Below the pieces are notes generated by a model. The model worked only from the letters and a program-made list of their open reading frames with translations. It made no database searches and was not told the origin of the DNA. Shown piece by piece: positions 15,398 to 22,847 of a DNA stretch of 27,296 bases (its first letter is position 1; each line of letters opens with the position of its first letter). The position numbers and the translations under genes were made by a program. Location: contig JBGCEI010000175.1 in assembly GCA_045106295.1 (NCBI GenBank), positions 1-27,296 on the forward strand, written 5' to 3'. The DNA is from WTJX01 sp045106295 (lineage in GTDB: Bacteria > Bacteroidota > Bacteroidia > Cytophagales > JAAEPT01).

Positions 15398-16114
15398 ATG
15401 TCCAAGCCCTTTCAGTTTAAACAATTTAGTGTCCTTCAAGATCAATGCGCTATGAAAATAGGAACTGATGGCGTACTATTAGGCGCATGGGTAAACCCAA
15501 CTATTCAACCTATGAGTATTCTAGATGTAGGAGCAGGAACGGGATTGATTGGGTTGATGATGGCACAGCGTTTCCACATGGCTGATGTAGATGCGTTAGA
15601 AATAGATGAGGCTGCTTTTGAACAAGCGGTAGCTAATTTTGAAGCCTCTCCCTGGAATGACCGTCTGTTTTGTTACCACGCTGCCTTTCAAGAATTTGTA
15701 GAAGAAATGGATGAAGCTTATGATCTAATTGTCAGTAACCCTCCTTTTTTTCCAGAAGGTCAAAAGTCTCCTAATGAACAACGGAATGTAGCACGCTTTT
15801 CGGATGCTTTGCCTTTTGATTATTTACTAAAAGGGATGAGTCAATTACTTGCTGAGGATGGTATCTGTGCATTAATAATTCCATTTGAACAGCAAGAAGA
15901 AGTACTAAATACCGCAAACGAATTTGGTCTGTATCCTTTACGAATTACTCACGTAAATGGCACGATTGAAGCAGGTATTAAACGGAGTTTATTAGAATTA
16001 AAATTAATAGAGACGCCATCACCTATCATTACAGAGTTAGTCATTGAAAAAGCACGTCATATCTACACGGACGATTACATTTCTTTGACAAAGGATTTTT
16101 ATTTGAAAATGTAA
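15398..16114 (+). CDS. trmN6: tRNA1(Val) (adenine(37)-N6)-methyltransferase-like
   Basis: S-adenosylmethionine-dependent methyltransferase of the YfiC/TrmN6 family, which in E. coli methylates A37 of tRNA1(Val). The SAM-binding motif I is DVGAGTGLIG (about 43-52) and the N6-adenine motif is NPPFF (114-118). The N-terminal FKQFSVLQDQCAMKIGTDGVLLGAW segment (about 7-31) is the family hallmark preceding motif I. The 238-residue length is normal. The gene stands alone, divergent from the DsbD-like gene and convergent with the UbiA gene. The exact tRNA target in this organism is by homology only. Confidence 0.92.
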   Translation: MSKPFQFKQFSVLQDQCAMKIGTDGVLLGAWVNPTIQPMSILDVGAGTGLIGLMMAQRFHMADVDALEIDEAAFEQAVANFEASPWNDRLFCYHAAFQEFVEEMDEAYDLIVSNPPFFPEGQKSPNEQRNVARFSDALPFDYLLKGMSQLLAEDGICALIIPFEQQEEVLNTANEFGLYPLRITHVNGTIEAGIKRSLLELKLIETPSPIITELVIEKARHIYTDDYISLTKDFYLKM

Positions 16115-16174
16115 GAAGAGCTTAGATAGTAGACTTTAGATAATTGAAATTTGTAGTTTGGAACCTGAAATTAT

Positions 16175-17023
16175 TTAAACAAACACCATACTCCCAACTC
16201 CCAATAACATAATTACTTTACAAAGTGTGCTCAGTTGATGAAACTGTTCCGTCGTATCTGCTCTTACTAATTTAAAAATCAACCAAAACAGACTAATTCC
16301 TGTAGCGATCAATAGTGGGTTAAACGTCGCATGAATTATGCTAAAGTAAATAATGGATAATTGAATCAATGCAATGCAACTATAAATGATCGTTTTTGTT
16401 TTTTGAATTCCCCAGACAATGGGTAATGTTTTACACCCAAATTTTTCATCTCCTTTTTGGTCTTCCATGTCTTTAATGATTTCACGGATAATCGTCATAG
16501 CAAACGAAAAGAAGGCATACATCACTACTGATTGGCTTATTATTTTGTAATGAAATGGGATCAATAAAATAGTTAAGGCAGCAAGTAAGCCAATTACAAA
16601 ATTTCCAATAAACGGTTTACGCTTCAGGTGATTAGAATAGAACCACAAAAAATAAATCGACACACTGACTAAAAAAGCCATTTTGTAGGAGACCCAAAAA
16701 GCTGCTAAAACTGCTACAAAATTCAATAGACTTTGCCAAAGCATGGCATACCTTCTGTTAATTGCTCTGCCAACTACGACCTTTTCTGGTCGGTTGATAG
16801 CATCTATTTTTACATCGTAATAATCGTTTACGATGTAACCGGAGGCGGCGGCAAAGAGTGTACTGCCGACAATTAGGTGAAGGGGATATTCATAAATGCT
16901 AAACGGTAAATCTAATAAAAAGAGATAAACCAGGTATTGAATAAGCCCGAGAATAAGAAGGTTAATAAACCGTACTAAGCGAATCAGCTTGACCAATGGA
17001 ATGTTTGAAAATTTAGGACTCAT
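16175..17023 (-). CDS. UbiA prenyltransferase, geranylgeranylglycerol-phosphate geranylgeranyltransferase-like
   Basis: Polytopic inner-membrane prenyltransferase (282 residues). The first Asp-rich motif is NDYYDVKIDAINRP (66-79; Asp67, Asp70, Asp74), the second is KDMEDQKGD (184-192; Asp185, Asp188, Asp192), both complete for Mg2+/diphosphate binding. Seven to nine hydrophobic segments are visible. Bacteroidota commonly carry this UbiA subgroup, annotated as geranylgeranylglycerol-phosphate geranylgeranyltransferase by similarity to archaeal enzymes. Whether it makes an archaeal-like ether lipid intermediate, or serves another prenyl acceptor, is unresolved, and neighbours give no clue. It is divergent from the helicase gene. 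Confidence 0.85.
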   Translation of the reverse strand: MSPKFSNIPLVKLIRLVRFINLLILGLIQYLVYLFLLDLPFSIYEYPLHLIVGSTLFAAASGYIVNDYYDVKIDAINRPEKVVVGRAINRRYAMLWQSLLNFVAVLAAFWVSYKMAFLVSVSIYFLWFYSNHLKRKPFIGNFVIGLLAALTILLIPFHYKIISQSVVMYAFFSFAMTIIREIIKDMEDQKGDEKFGCKTLPIVWGIQKTKTIIYSCIALIQLSIIYFSIIHATFNPLLIATGISLFWLIFKLVRADTTEQFHQLSTLCKVIMLLGVGSMVFV

Positions 17024-17058
17024 TTATGAACCTTTGTTTATTCAGAAAAAGAAGTTCG

Positions 17059-17084
17059 TTGCTACGTTTCTAGGTGTATCTTTG
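17059..17084 (+). promoter_or_regulatory. Candidate promoter for the helicase gene
   Basis: TATCTTTG at 17077-17084 is an exact match to the Bacteroidota -7 element TAnnTTTG. A TTG at 17059-17061 could be the -33 element, though the 15-base spacer is shorter than usual. Transcription would start near 17091, leaving a leader of about 30 bases. Confidence 0.45.
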
Positions 17085-17120
17085 TTGACTCAATTTACTC
17101 ACTAGTACACTAAAGATAGT

Positions 17121-19010
17121 ATGATCAGTTCAAAAAAGGAAATAGAAAAGCTTAGAGGACTTCTTGCCATCGAAAAAAAGGAGGAACAAGAGCAGTACTA
17201 TTCTTTTATTCAAAATAATACGATTAAAGATCAAATAAAGAAAGGTGTCTGTTGGCATCCCATTCGTTTGGAAGAAAATGGTTATGGATTGGGTGATTAT
17301 ACCTATTTGATAGGAAATAGAAAAGAAGCGGCAAAAAAGAAATCGTTTTTATCGTCGGGCAAACCGGTAGAAGTATTTGCTGGAGATGATGTTGCCAAAG
17401 GAGTGATCCACTTTGTGACAGACACAAAAATACGAGTTAATTTTACAAGTGATGAATTGCCAGATTTCATCAAAAGAGGACCGTTTGGCGTTCGCTTGTT
17501 ATTTGATGAAACGAGTTTTGAGGAAATGGAAAAAGCCTTGACTTATGTAGAAAAGGCAACAAACAATAGACTGGCTGACTTACGAGAAATACTGATGGGA
17601 AACGAAGCTCCTCGTTTCGACACCATTATGTATCGCATGGAATTAAAAAGCCTCAATGATTCTCAGAATGATGCGGTTAATCAATTGTTGGCTGCTAAAG
17701 ATGTGGCTGTAGTTCATGGTCCTCCAGGAACGGGAAAAACAACTACATTGGTCCAAACCATTAAACTACTATCCAAAGAAGTTAAAAATGTATTAGTGTC
17801 AGCGCCTAGTAATACGGCGGCGGATGTATTGACAGAACGCTTGGTTCACGAAGGTGTAAAGGTGGTGAGAATTGGAAATTTATCACGAATTAGTGAAGCA
17901 GTGGTTTCTAGTTCTCTTGAGGTATTGGTAGCAGAGCATGAGTATTACAAAGATATTAAACGCTTGCGTAAGCAGGCTGATGAGTACAAACGAATGGCCT
18001 CGAAATACAAACGTAATTTTGGTCGGTCTGAACGTGAGCAGCGAAACAAACTGTACAGCGAAGCAAAGGAATTAAAGCATCAGGCAATTGAATTAGAAAA
18101 TCATTTGCTTTCTACTATTATTAGCGAAGCCGATGCAGTGGTCTGTACGCTAGTTGGCGCCAATAATAGGCATTTAACTGGAAGACGTTTTCCTGTAGTG
18201 GTCATAGATGAAGCGGCTCAATCGTTGGAACCTGCTTGTTGGATTCCAATTTTAAAGGCTGATAAAGTTATTTTAGCTGGAGATCCGTTTCAATTGCCTC
18301 CAACTGTAAAATCGAGAGAGGCTGCCAAAGGAGGTTTATCAACTACCTTGATGGAAAAATGTATTGCTCGTTTTCCGAATGCGGTTACTTTATTGAATAC
18401 TCAGTACCGCATGAATGAAAAAATTATGGGCTTTTCTAATCAGCAGTTTTACGATGGAAAACTCCAGGGAGACGGTATGGTGCAGCATTGGCTGTTACCA
18501 AACGATGAACTTCCTATTGAATTCATCGATACGGCGGGTTGTGGGTTCAATGAACAAAGCCCTGAAGAATCGAGGAGTTTGTTCAACCCTGAAGAGTATG
18601 ATTTGGTAAAAAAACATCTCACGGCATTATGCGAAGGCATAGAGAATTTCAATGATTTTAGTGTCGGAATTATTTCCCCTTACAAGGAACAGGTATTGAG
18701 TATGAAAGAAGATTTAGAACAGTCTGACTTACTTTCTTCCATGAATCTAACCATACAGACCATTGACGGTTTTCAAGGACAGGAACGTGACGTGATGTAC
18801 ATTTCTATGGTCCGCTCTAACAACACTGGAGAGATTGGTTTTTTAACTGATTACCGGCGAATGAATGTAGCGATGACAAGAGCCAAAAAGAAACTCATTA
18901 TCGTGGGAGACAGTGCAACACTGGGAACGGATACGTTCTACAAAAATATGATCGATTACATTGAAAAAGAGAACGGATACCGTAGTGCGTGGGAGTTTAT
19001 GGAGGTGTAA
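17121..19010 (+). CDS. UPF1/SMUBP2-like superfamily 1 DNA/RNA helicase
   Basis: ATP-driven nucleic-acid helicase (629 residues). It has an N-terminal accessory beta domain (about 40-128) like the 1B/stalk region of IGHMBP2-type enzymes. The SF1 core follows: Walker A GPPGTGKTT (200-208), Walker B DEAAQ (363-367), motif III GDPFQLPP (387-394), motif IV QYRM (428-431), motif V DGFQGQE (549-555) and motif VI NVAMTRAK (582-589), so every catalytic motif is intact. A charged coiled-coil insert (about 275-330) lies between motifs Ia and II, as in the UPF1 stalk. It stands alone on the plus strand. Whether it acts on RNA or DNA in bacteria is not established. Confidence 0.92.
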   Translation: MISSKKEIEKLRGLLAIEKKEEQEQYYSFIQNNTIKDQIKKGVCWHPIRLEENGYGLGDYTYLIGNRKEAAKKKSFLSSGKPVEVFAGDDVAKGVIHFVTDTKIRVNFTSDELPDFIKRGPFGVRLLFDETSFEEMEKALTYVEKATNNRLADLREILMGNEAPRFDTIMYRMELKSLNDSQNDAVNQLLAAKDVAVVHGPPGTGKTTTLVQTIKLLSKEVKNVLVSAPSNTAADVLTERLVHEGVKVVRIGNLSRISEAVVSSSLEVLVAEHEYYKDIKRLRKQADEYKRMASKYKRNFGRSEREQRNKLYSEAKELKHQAIELENHLLSTIISEADAVVCTLVGANNRHLTGRRFPVVVIDEAAQSLEPACWIPILKADKVILAGDPFQLPPTVKSREAAKGGLSTTLMEKCIARFPNAVTLLNTQYRMNEKIMGFSNQQFYDGKLQGDGMVQHWLLPNDELPIEFIDTAGCGFNEQSPEESRSLFNPEEYDLVKKHLTALCEGIENFNDFSVGIISPYKEQVLSMKEDLEQSDLLSSMNLTIQTIDGFQGQERDVMYISMVRSNNTGEIGFLTDYRRMNVAMTRAKKKLIIVGDSATLGTDTFYKNMIDYIEKENGYRSAWEFMEV

Positions 19011-19029
19011 TAAATTAAGTATCTATTTT

Positions 19030-19133
19030 TGGGCATCATCCGTCGCTTAGCTCTGGGATAGGGCTATCCGTTTTAAATCCTCTCCTCCTTAGTCGCCTGT
19101 GGGCTTTTCACTGCTAGCCCTAATACAACACCT
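19030..19133 (+). repeat. Bacteroidota-type intergenic repeat element
   Basis: This roughly 100-base segment is noticeably richer in G+C than its surroundings. It begins TTGGGCATCATCC, has GGGCTATCCG (19070-19079) in its first half, and ends CACTGCTAGCCCTAATAC. That succession (a GGGC-T start, a central GGGCTRTCCG, and a closing CxCTGCTAxCCCTxA block) matches what I know of short dispersed intergenic repeats found in many Bacteroidota genomes. It lies just past the helicase stop codon. It has no ORF. Its role is unknown. Together with the sites below, it fills most of the 346-base gap between the helicase and lipoprotein genes; the stretch 19143-19160 also holds a 7-base stem with a GAAA tetraloop. 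Confidence 0.5.
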
Positions 19134-19242
19134 TTTTGGTCACTTCCGAGAAATCGGGAGCCCCAACCATTAGTACATCATCAAATAAATTTAAAAGAGT
19201 TGAATTGAATTTTTCAACAAAAGCTCTATCCAGTCTCCTATA

Positions 19243-19269
19243 GTGTAGAATTCTAGAGGAATTCTACAC
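19243..19269. promoter_or_regulatory. Perfect 11-base palindrome, operator-like, upstream of the lipoprotein gene
   Basis: GTGTAGAATTC (19243-19253) and GAATTCTACAC (19259-19269) are exact inverted copies separated by 5 bases (TAGAG). No T-run follows, so a terminator is unlikely. It lies 6 bases upstream of a possible -33 element (19276-19278), the usual place for a dimeric regulator site. The regulator is unknown. Confidence 0.5.
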
Positions 19270-19275
19270 GAAATA

Positions 19276-19330
19276 TTGGAAATTTACTTTATTACTCTTA
19301 CTTTAAGAGTTCTTTAAAAATTAAAGAACT
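19276..19330 (+). promoter_or_regulatory. Candidate promoter and 5' leader hairpin of the lipoprotein gene
   Basis: TTG (19276-19278) and TACTTTAA (19299-19306, a 6 of 8 match to the fixed and free -7 positions) are 20 bases apart. Immediately downstream, AGTTCTTTA (19308-19316) and TAAAGAACT (19322-19330) form a perfect 9-base hairpin with a 5-base loop, which would be at the very 5' end of the mRNA and could protect it from decay. The start codon is 26 bases further on. Confidence 0.35.
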
Positions 19331-19356
19331 TGATTAAATCTTAAACTAACATAAAA

Positions 19357-19566
19357 ATGAAAAAATTACTTGCAATATCAGCCGTAGTATTATTAGTAGC
19401 ATCTATGTCTTCTTGTAAAAAAGACCGTGATTGTACGTGTACTGATTCTAGTGGCGCAAAAGACGTTGTTGTAATTGAAGATGCTAAAAAATCTGATGCA
19501 AAAGACGCATGTGAAGCACTTAGCGCAATTGCAGCTATAGGTGGAGGGAAATGTGAATTAGACTAA
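19357..19566 (+). CDS. Small cysteine-rich lipoprotein
   Basis: 69-residue protein with a lipoprotein signal peptide: two lysines, a hydrophobic core, and the lipobox SMSSC with lipidation at Cys20. The mature part is only 50 residues. Beyond the anchor it has four cysteines (26, 28, 52, 66), enough for two disulfides. The residues right after the anchor (KKDRD) are charged, resembling the surface-export signals described for Bacteroidota lipoproteins; that is inference. No known domain is recognised. The gene has an ATG start, its own likely promoter upstream, a palindrome that may be an operator, and a strong terminator at 19587-19623, so it looks like an independent, possibly highly expressed, transcription unit. 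Confidence 0.8.
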   Translation: MKKLLAISAVVLLVASMSSCKKDRDCTCTDSSGAKDVVVIEDAKKSDAKDACEALSAIAAIGGGKCELD

Positions 19567-19586
19567 CCTCTATTTTTAAACATATC

Positions 19587-19623
19587 AAAAAAGGGTTAAT
19601 TGTAGTACAATTAACCCTTTTTT
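19587..19623. terminator. Bidirectional intrinsic terminator
   Basis: An A-run, then GGGTTAATTGT (19593-19603) pairing with ACAATTAACCC (19607-19617) around a 3-base loop, then a T-run. The A6 and T6 flanks are symmetric, so it can terminate the plus-strand lipoprotein mRNA and also the minus-strand mgtE-serA transcript that ends at 19659. Confidence 0.9.
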
Positions 19624-19658
19624 ACTTTTATGTCTACTCCGTAAATATATAAAGTTAA

Positions 19659-20594
19659 CTACCTTCTAGACTCCAAAAACACTCCCACCTTCTGAGCTAA
19701 CACTTCGTTTATTTTAATATGCGATTCAAAGCTCCATCCTGCCACATGTGGACTAAGGATTACCCTACTGGAAGCAACTAATTTTTTAAAGGTAGCTTGC
19801 TGTTTTTCCGTTAGTGTCTTTAGTTTTTCATTCTCTAATACATCTAATCCTGCACCTAAAACCTTTCCTTCTTCAATAGCTTGTAGTAAATCTGCTAAAA
19901 GCAATGATTCACCTCTTGCCGTATTAATTAAAAAAATGGGTTTTTTAAATTTAGAAAAGAACTCATAATTAAACATATCCTTGGTAATCTCTGTGAGTGG
20001 CACATGAATACTCACGATATCCGCTTGTTCTTGTAAGGTTTTTAAAGGTACTTCTTCTACCCATTTACTGGTGTAATTTGTCTTTTCGTTGTCATACGCA
20101 ATCGTTTTACAGTTAAAACCAACTAATCTCTTGGCAAAGGCTTCCCCCATGTTCCCATAGCCAATAATTCCTACGGTCTTTCCACCGATCTCGTACCCAC
20201 GATTACCTTCTCTATCCCAAATGGCATCACGTACTTCTAGGTCTGCTTTTCTAAGGTTGGTGAATAAGCTCAAAATCATTCCTACCGTATGTTCAGCAAC
20301 AGCATCACGATTTCCTTCGGGTGCTTTGAATAGGTGGATTCCTTTTTTCTCTGCGTATTCGATGTCAATATTGTCAAGACCTGCTCCTGCTCTACCTATG
20401 AACTGAAGCTTGTTTGCTTTTTTTAATATGTCTTGCTTTATTTTGGTTCCCCTTACTAATAAGCCTTCGTATTCACCAATACAGTTTAGTAGTTCTTCTT
20501 TAGAAAGATCTGGTTTGTAATCTACGTCAATATTTAATTCTTCCATTAAGGGAAAGATGGAAGGGTGCATGTCGTTAATAATTAAACAGCGCAT
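19659..20594 (-). CDS. D-2-hydroxyacid dehydrogenase, SerA-like
   Basis: NAD-dependent dehydrogenase, probably of the phosphoglycerate dehydrogenase (first step of serine synthesis) branch. The 311-residue protein has the split substrate-binding domain and an NAD-binding Rossmann motif GYGNMG (145-150). The catalytic triad is Arg227 (in NTARGE), Glu256 (in DVLENE) and His283 (in SPHVAGW). It has no C-terminal ACT or ASB domain, so allosteric control by serine is not expected. It could instead use another 2-hydroxyacid. The start lies 3 bases behind the mgtE stop codon, so it is almost certainly cotranscribed with the magnesium transporter, a pairing whose logic is not evident. It ends at the shared terminator at 19587-19623. 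Confidence 0.87.
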   Translation of the reverse strand: MRCLIINDMHPSIFPLMEELNIDVDYKPDLSKEELLNCIGEYEGLLVRGTKIKQDILKKANKLQFIGRAGAGLDNIDIEYAEKKGIHLFKAPEGNRDAVAEHTVGMILSLFTNLRKADLEVRDAIWDREGNRGYEIGGKTVGIIGYGNMGEAFAKRLVGFNCKTIAYDNEKTNYTSKWVEEVPLKTLQEQADIVSIHVPLTEITKDMFNYEFFSKFKKPIFLINTARGESLLLADLLQAIEEGKVLGAGLDVLENEKLKTLTEKQQATFKKLVASSRVILSPHVAGWSFESHIKINEVLAQKVGVFLESRR

Positions 20595-20597
20595 GGG

Positions 20598-21944
20598 TTA
20601 CATAATAAGGAGGCGTGCAACAAAAAAATAAACAGCAATACCTAATAAGTCATTGCAAGTTGTAATAAATGGTCCTGAAGCTAAGGCAGGATTAATTTTA
20701 AATTTTTCTAGAATAAGCGGGGTAATGGTACCCATCAAAGACGATAAAATGATGACACTAAAAAGTGCTACAGCTACTACAAAGGCGATATCTATTTGTC
20801 CATTGAAAAGCGCATTCAACCCAAACATTAAAGTTGAAATGACCAGTCCATTAATTATAGCTACCAATAATGCTTTCCAAATACTATCACGTAGGCTCTC
20901 TGTTTTATCGCTTTTGTCTGCCAAACTTTGTACCACTAAGGAAGACGATTGAATCCCTACATTTCCTCCTGTAGCCATAATCAAAGGAATAAAAAATGCC
21001 ATAGCGGGTACTTGAATCAAGTCTCCCTCAAAGAAGCCCATTACTTGAGCACCCAATAATCCACCCAGCATTCCAATGATTAACCATGGTAAGCGAGACC
21101 TAGAAATAGTCCAGATACTATCTGTACTTTCTACACTTTCAGAAACCCCAGCCATCAACTGCTTTTCTTTTTCTGCCTGTTCGGTGATTACATCGACTAC
21201 ATCATCAATGGTAATTCTACCTAATAGAGTATGCTTAATGTCAACAACAGGAATAGATTCCAAATCGTATTTCTGCATCACCTCTGCTACTTCATCGTCG
21301 TCTTTGTACGATTTAATAGAAATGATTTCAGGGCTGTAGATTTCAGCAATAGGCGTTTTCTCGCTAGCCAACAATAGCTTCTTCATGGGCATCCAACCCA
21401 AAAGCATTCCTTTATCGTCTACTACATAAACGGAGAACACCTTTTCTACTATTCCTGACAGATTCCGAATCTCTTCTGTACAACGCTTTACTGTCCATGC
21501 TATGTTGCAACGAACCAATTCTTTTGCCATGAGACCACCAGCGGTATTTTCATCGTAGCGGAGTAAGTCTCTCAAAAAAGTACACTTCTCATCACTAATT
21601 AGTGAAAGCACTTCTTCTTTTGTCTTATTTTTTTGTTCGTTTAGAATGTCTGCCGCATCATCCGAATCAATGGCTTCGATATAGCTGGCTAATTGTTCAG
21701 ACGTGAAGTTCTTTAAAAAGGGGATACGGGTATCTGGCTCTAGGTAACTGATTAGCTCAGCTCGTTTTTCGAACGATATTAAATCAAAACAAAATAACGC
21801 CTGCTCTGTATTTAAATGCTCTAAAATAGTGTTGATGTCGGCAATGTGCTGATCTACAAAGAAGGGCTGAAGATAAAGGGCATCTTTTTCTTCAACTGCT
21901 TGGGATACATTTTCGAGAAGCTCTTTGGTTAATTCAAAAGCCAT
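20598..21944 (-). CDS. mgtE: Magnesium transporter MgtE
   Basis: Mg2+ channel/transporter of the inner membrane, 448 residues, the usual length. Residues about 1-135 form the MgtE N domain with helical repeats, about 135-260 carry two CBS domains (the cytoplasmic Mg2+ sensor), and a connecting helix leads to five membrane segments from about 285 to 448. The conserved pore-lining TGGNVGIQSSS is at 326-336. It starts a two-gene unit with the SerA-like dehydrogenase 3 bases downstream. The 193-base upstream region contains a near-perfect palindrome (22085-22101). I see no M-box-like structure there. Confidence 0.95.
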   Translation of the reverse strand: MAFELTKELLENVSQAVEEKDALYLQPFFVDQHIADINTILEHLNTEQALFCFDLISFEKRAELISYLEPDTRIPFLKNFTSEQLASYIEAIDSDDAADILNEQKNKTKEEVLSLISDEKCTFLRDLLRYDENTAGGLMAKELVRCNIAWTVKRCTEEIRNLSGIVEKVFSVYVVDDKGMLLGWMPMKKLLLASEKTPIAEIYSPEIISIKSYKDDDEVAEVMQKYDLESIPVVDIKHTLLGRITIDDVVDVITEQAEKEKQLMAGVSESVESTDSIWTISRSRLPWLIIGMLGGLLGAQVMGFFEGDLIQVPAMAFFIPLIMATGGNVGIQSSSLVVQSLADKSDKTESLRDSIWKALLVAIINGLVISTLMFGLNALFNGQIDIAFVVAVALFSVIILSSLMGTITPLILEKFKINPALASGPFITTCNDLLGIAVYFFVARLLIM

Positions 21945-22084
21945 AATACCTATTTTTATACAAAAATGATGAAATGAATTTACATATCCTTACGAATTAG
22001 GTAAACAATATGTGAATAATAGGTTAAACGGCTCTTTTCAGAAAAATAGCAACATGCGAGAAAAAATATAAAAATAAAACTTAT

Positions 22085-22101
22085 TTTACATACTATGTAA
22101 A
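22085..22101. promoter_or_regulatory. Palindrome between the thioredoxin-like gene and mgtE
   Basis: TTTACATA (22085-22092), one base, TATGTAAA (22094-22101): a perfect 8-base palindrome around a central C. It lies 140 bases upstream of mgtE and 36 bases past the end of the thioredoxin-like gene. On the minus strand a T-rich stretch follows, so it may be a weak terminator stem; a transcription-factor operator is the alternative. The stem has only two G:C pairs, making termination poor. Confidence 0.35.
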
Positions 22102-22137
22102 GGAGTAATATTTTTGACTACTAGTTTGTCAGGAAAG

Positions 22138-22731
22138 CTACAATTTAGCCTTTTGTAAAAAGGCGTTTAATTCACTTTGTAAATCAACTGTTTTATTTTT
22201 AGCATACCATTTATGTAGCTCTTCAGCATAAGGCTTCCCTTCTTTTAAAATGGTTTGTACCATTTGCTGCGCTTCTGCTGGTCGTGGACCCCAGTCTGCT
22301 AATAGATCTAATGAATCATTCAGTTGAATGATTTTAGGTATGGCTATTCCTCCATTGGTTAAAAATGCATTGATCAATTCTGGGGTTTCATCTCTAAAAA
22401 CCAGCTTAAACTCAATCATCCCATTGGATGCATCCACTATTTTTTTCATTGTTCCCAGAGACTGAGCAGCATCGCCACACCAGTATTCAGAAATCACCAA
22501 CCAAGTGATTTTCTGATTCAATTGACCTACCGTTTGGGTTAACTCTTTTGTTAATACGGTTTGCTTCACGCTACGCTTAAGGCGTTGTAGATTTAATAAG
22601 TAAAACTCAGAATAGGGTATGTCCGTATTTCCTTTTTTAATTTGAAGCACTTTTTCTTCGAATTGTTGAAAATAAGTATCGAAGCTGATGGCTTTATCTA
22701 GGTGGTTTTGGAATTCTTGTTTTGTAGGCAT
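22138..22731 (-). CDS. Thioredoxin-family protein with single active-site cysteine
   Basis: 197-residue cytoplasmic protein (no signal peptide) of the thioredoxin-fold Thioredoxin_9 type (PF14595). The active-site segment is EYWCGDAAQ (82-90): Cys85 is present but the second cysteine of CxxC is replaced, and there is no other cysteine in the protein. The cis-Pro loop GGIAIPKI lies near 129-136, and WGPRPAEAQQMV, conserved in the family, near 149-160. The lack of a resolving cysteine means a monothiol mechanism or a mixed disulfide with a small thiol. It sits between murF-alr and mgtE, with a perfect 10-base inverted repeat ending 1 base from its ATG. Confidence 0.83.
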   Translation of the reverse strand: MPTKQEFQNHLDKAISFDTYFQQFEEKVLQIKKGNTDIPYSEFYLLNLQRLKRSVKQTVLTKELTQTVGQLNQKITWLVISEYWCGDAAQSLGTMKKIVDASNGMIEFKLVFRDETPELINAFLTNGGIAIPKIIQLNDSLDLLADWGPRPAEAQQMVQTILKEGKPYAEELHKWYAKNKTVDLQSELNAFLQKAKL

Positions 22732-22732
22732 A

Positions 22733-22766
22733 TTTCTCTATTTGCTTTTAACAACGAATAGAGAAA
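22733..22766 (-). promoter_or_regulatory. Inverted repeat abutting the start codon of the thioredoxin-like gene
   Basis: TTTCTCTATT (22733-22742) and AATAGAGAAA (22757-22766) are exact inverted copies with a 14-base spacer. In the minus-strand mRNA the hairpin would end one base before the ATG (22729-22731), where it could hide the start codon or act as a DNA operator covering the transcription start. Confidence 0.4.
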
Positions 22767-22820
22767 GAAAAAAGTTGAGTTGGTAACACCTTTTATTTGT
22801 CCGCTAGTAAACAAAAGGCG

Positions 22821-22847
22821 GAATAGCTTTGGCTATCAAAGCTATTC
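22821..22847 (-). terminator. Hairpin terminator at the end of murF-alr
   Basis: GAATAGCTTTG (22821-22831) and CAAAGCTATTC (22837-22847) form a perfect 11-base stem with a 5-base loop. The murF-alr stop codon (complement of 22842-22844) lies inside the stem. On the minus strand it is followed by CGCCTTTTGTTT, a T-rich but not unbroken tail. It likely ends the transcript or reduces read-through to the thioredoxin-like gene. Confidence 0.6.

Noticed and set aside
21945..22137. Magnesium riboswitch upstream of mgtE
   Set aside because: No set of conserved helices resembling the M-box was visible; the only clear structure is a short AT palindrome.
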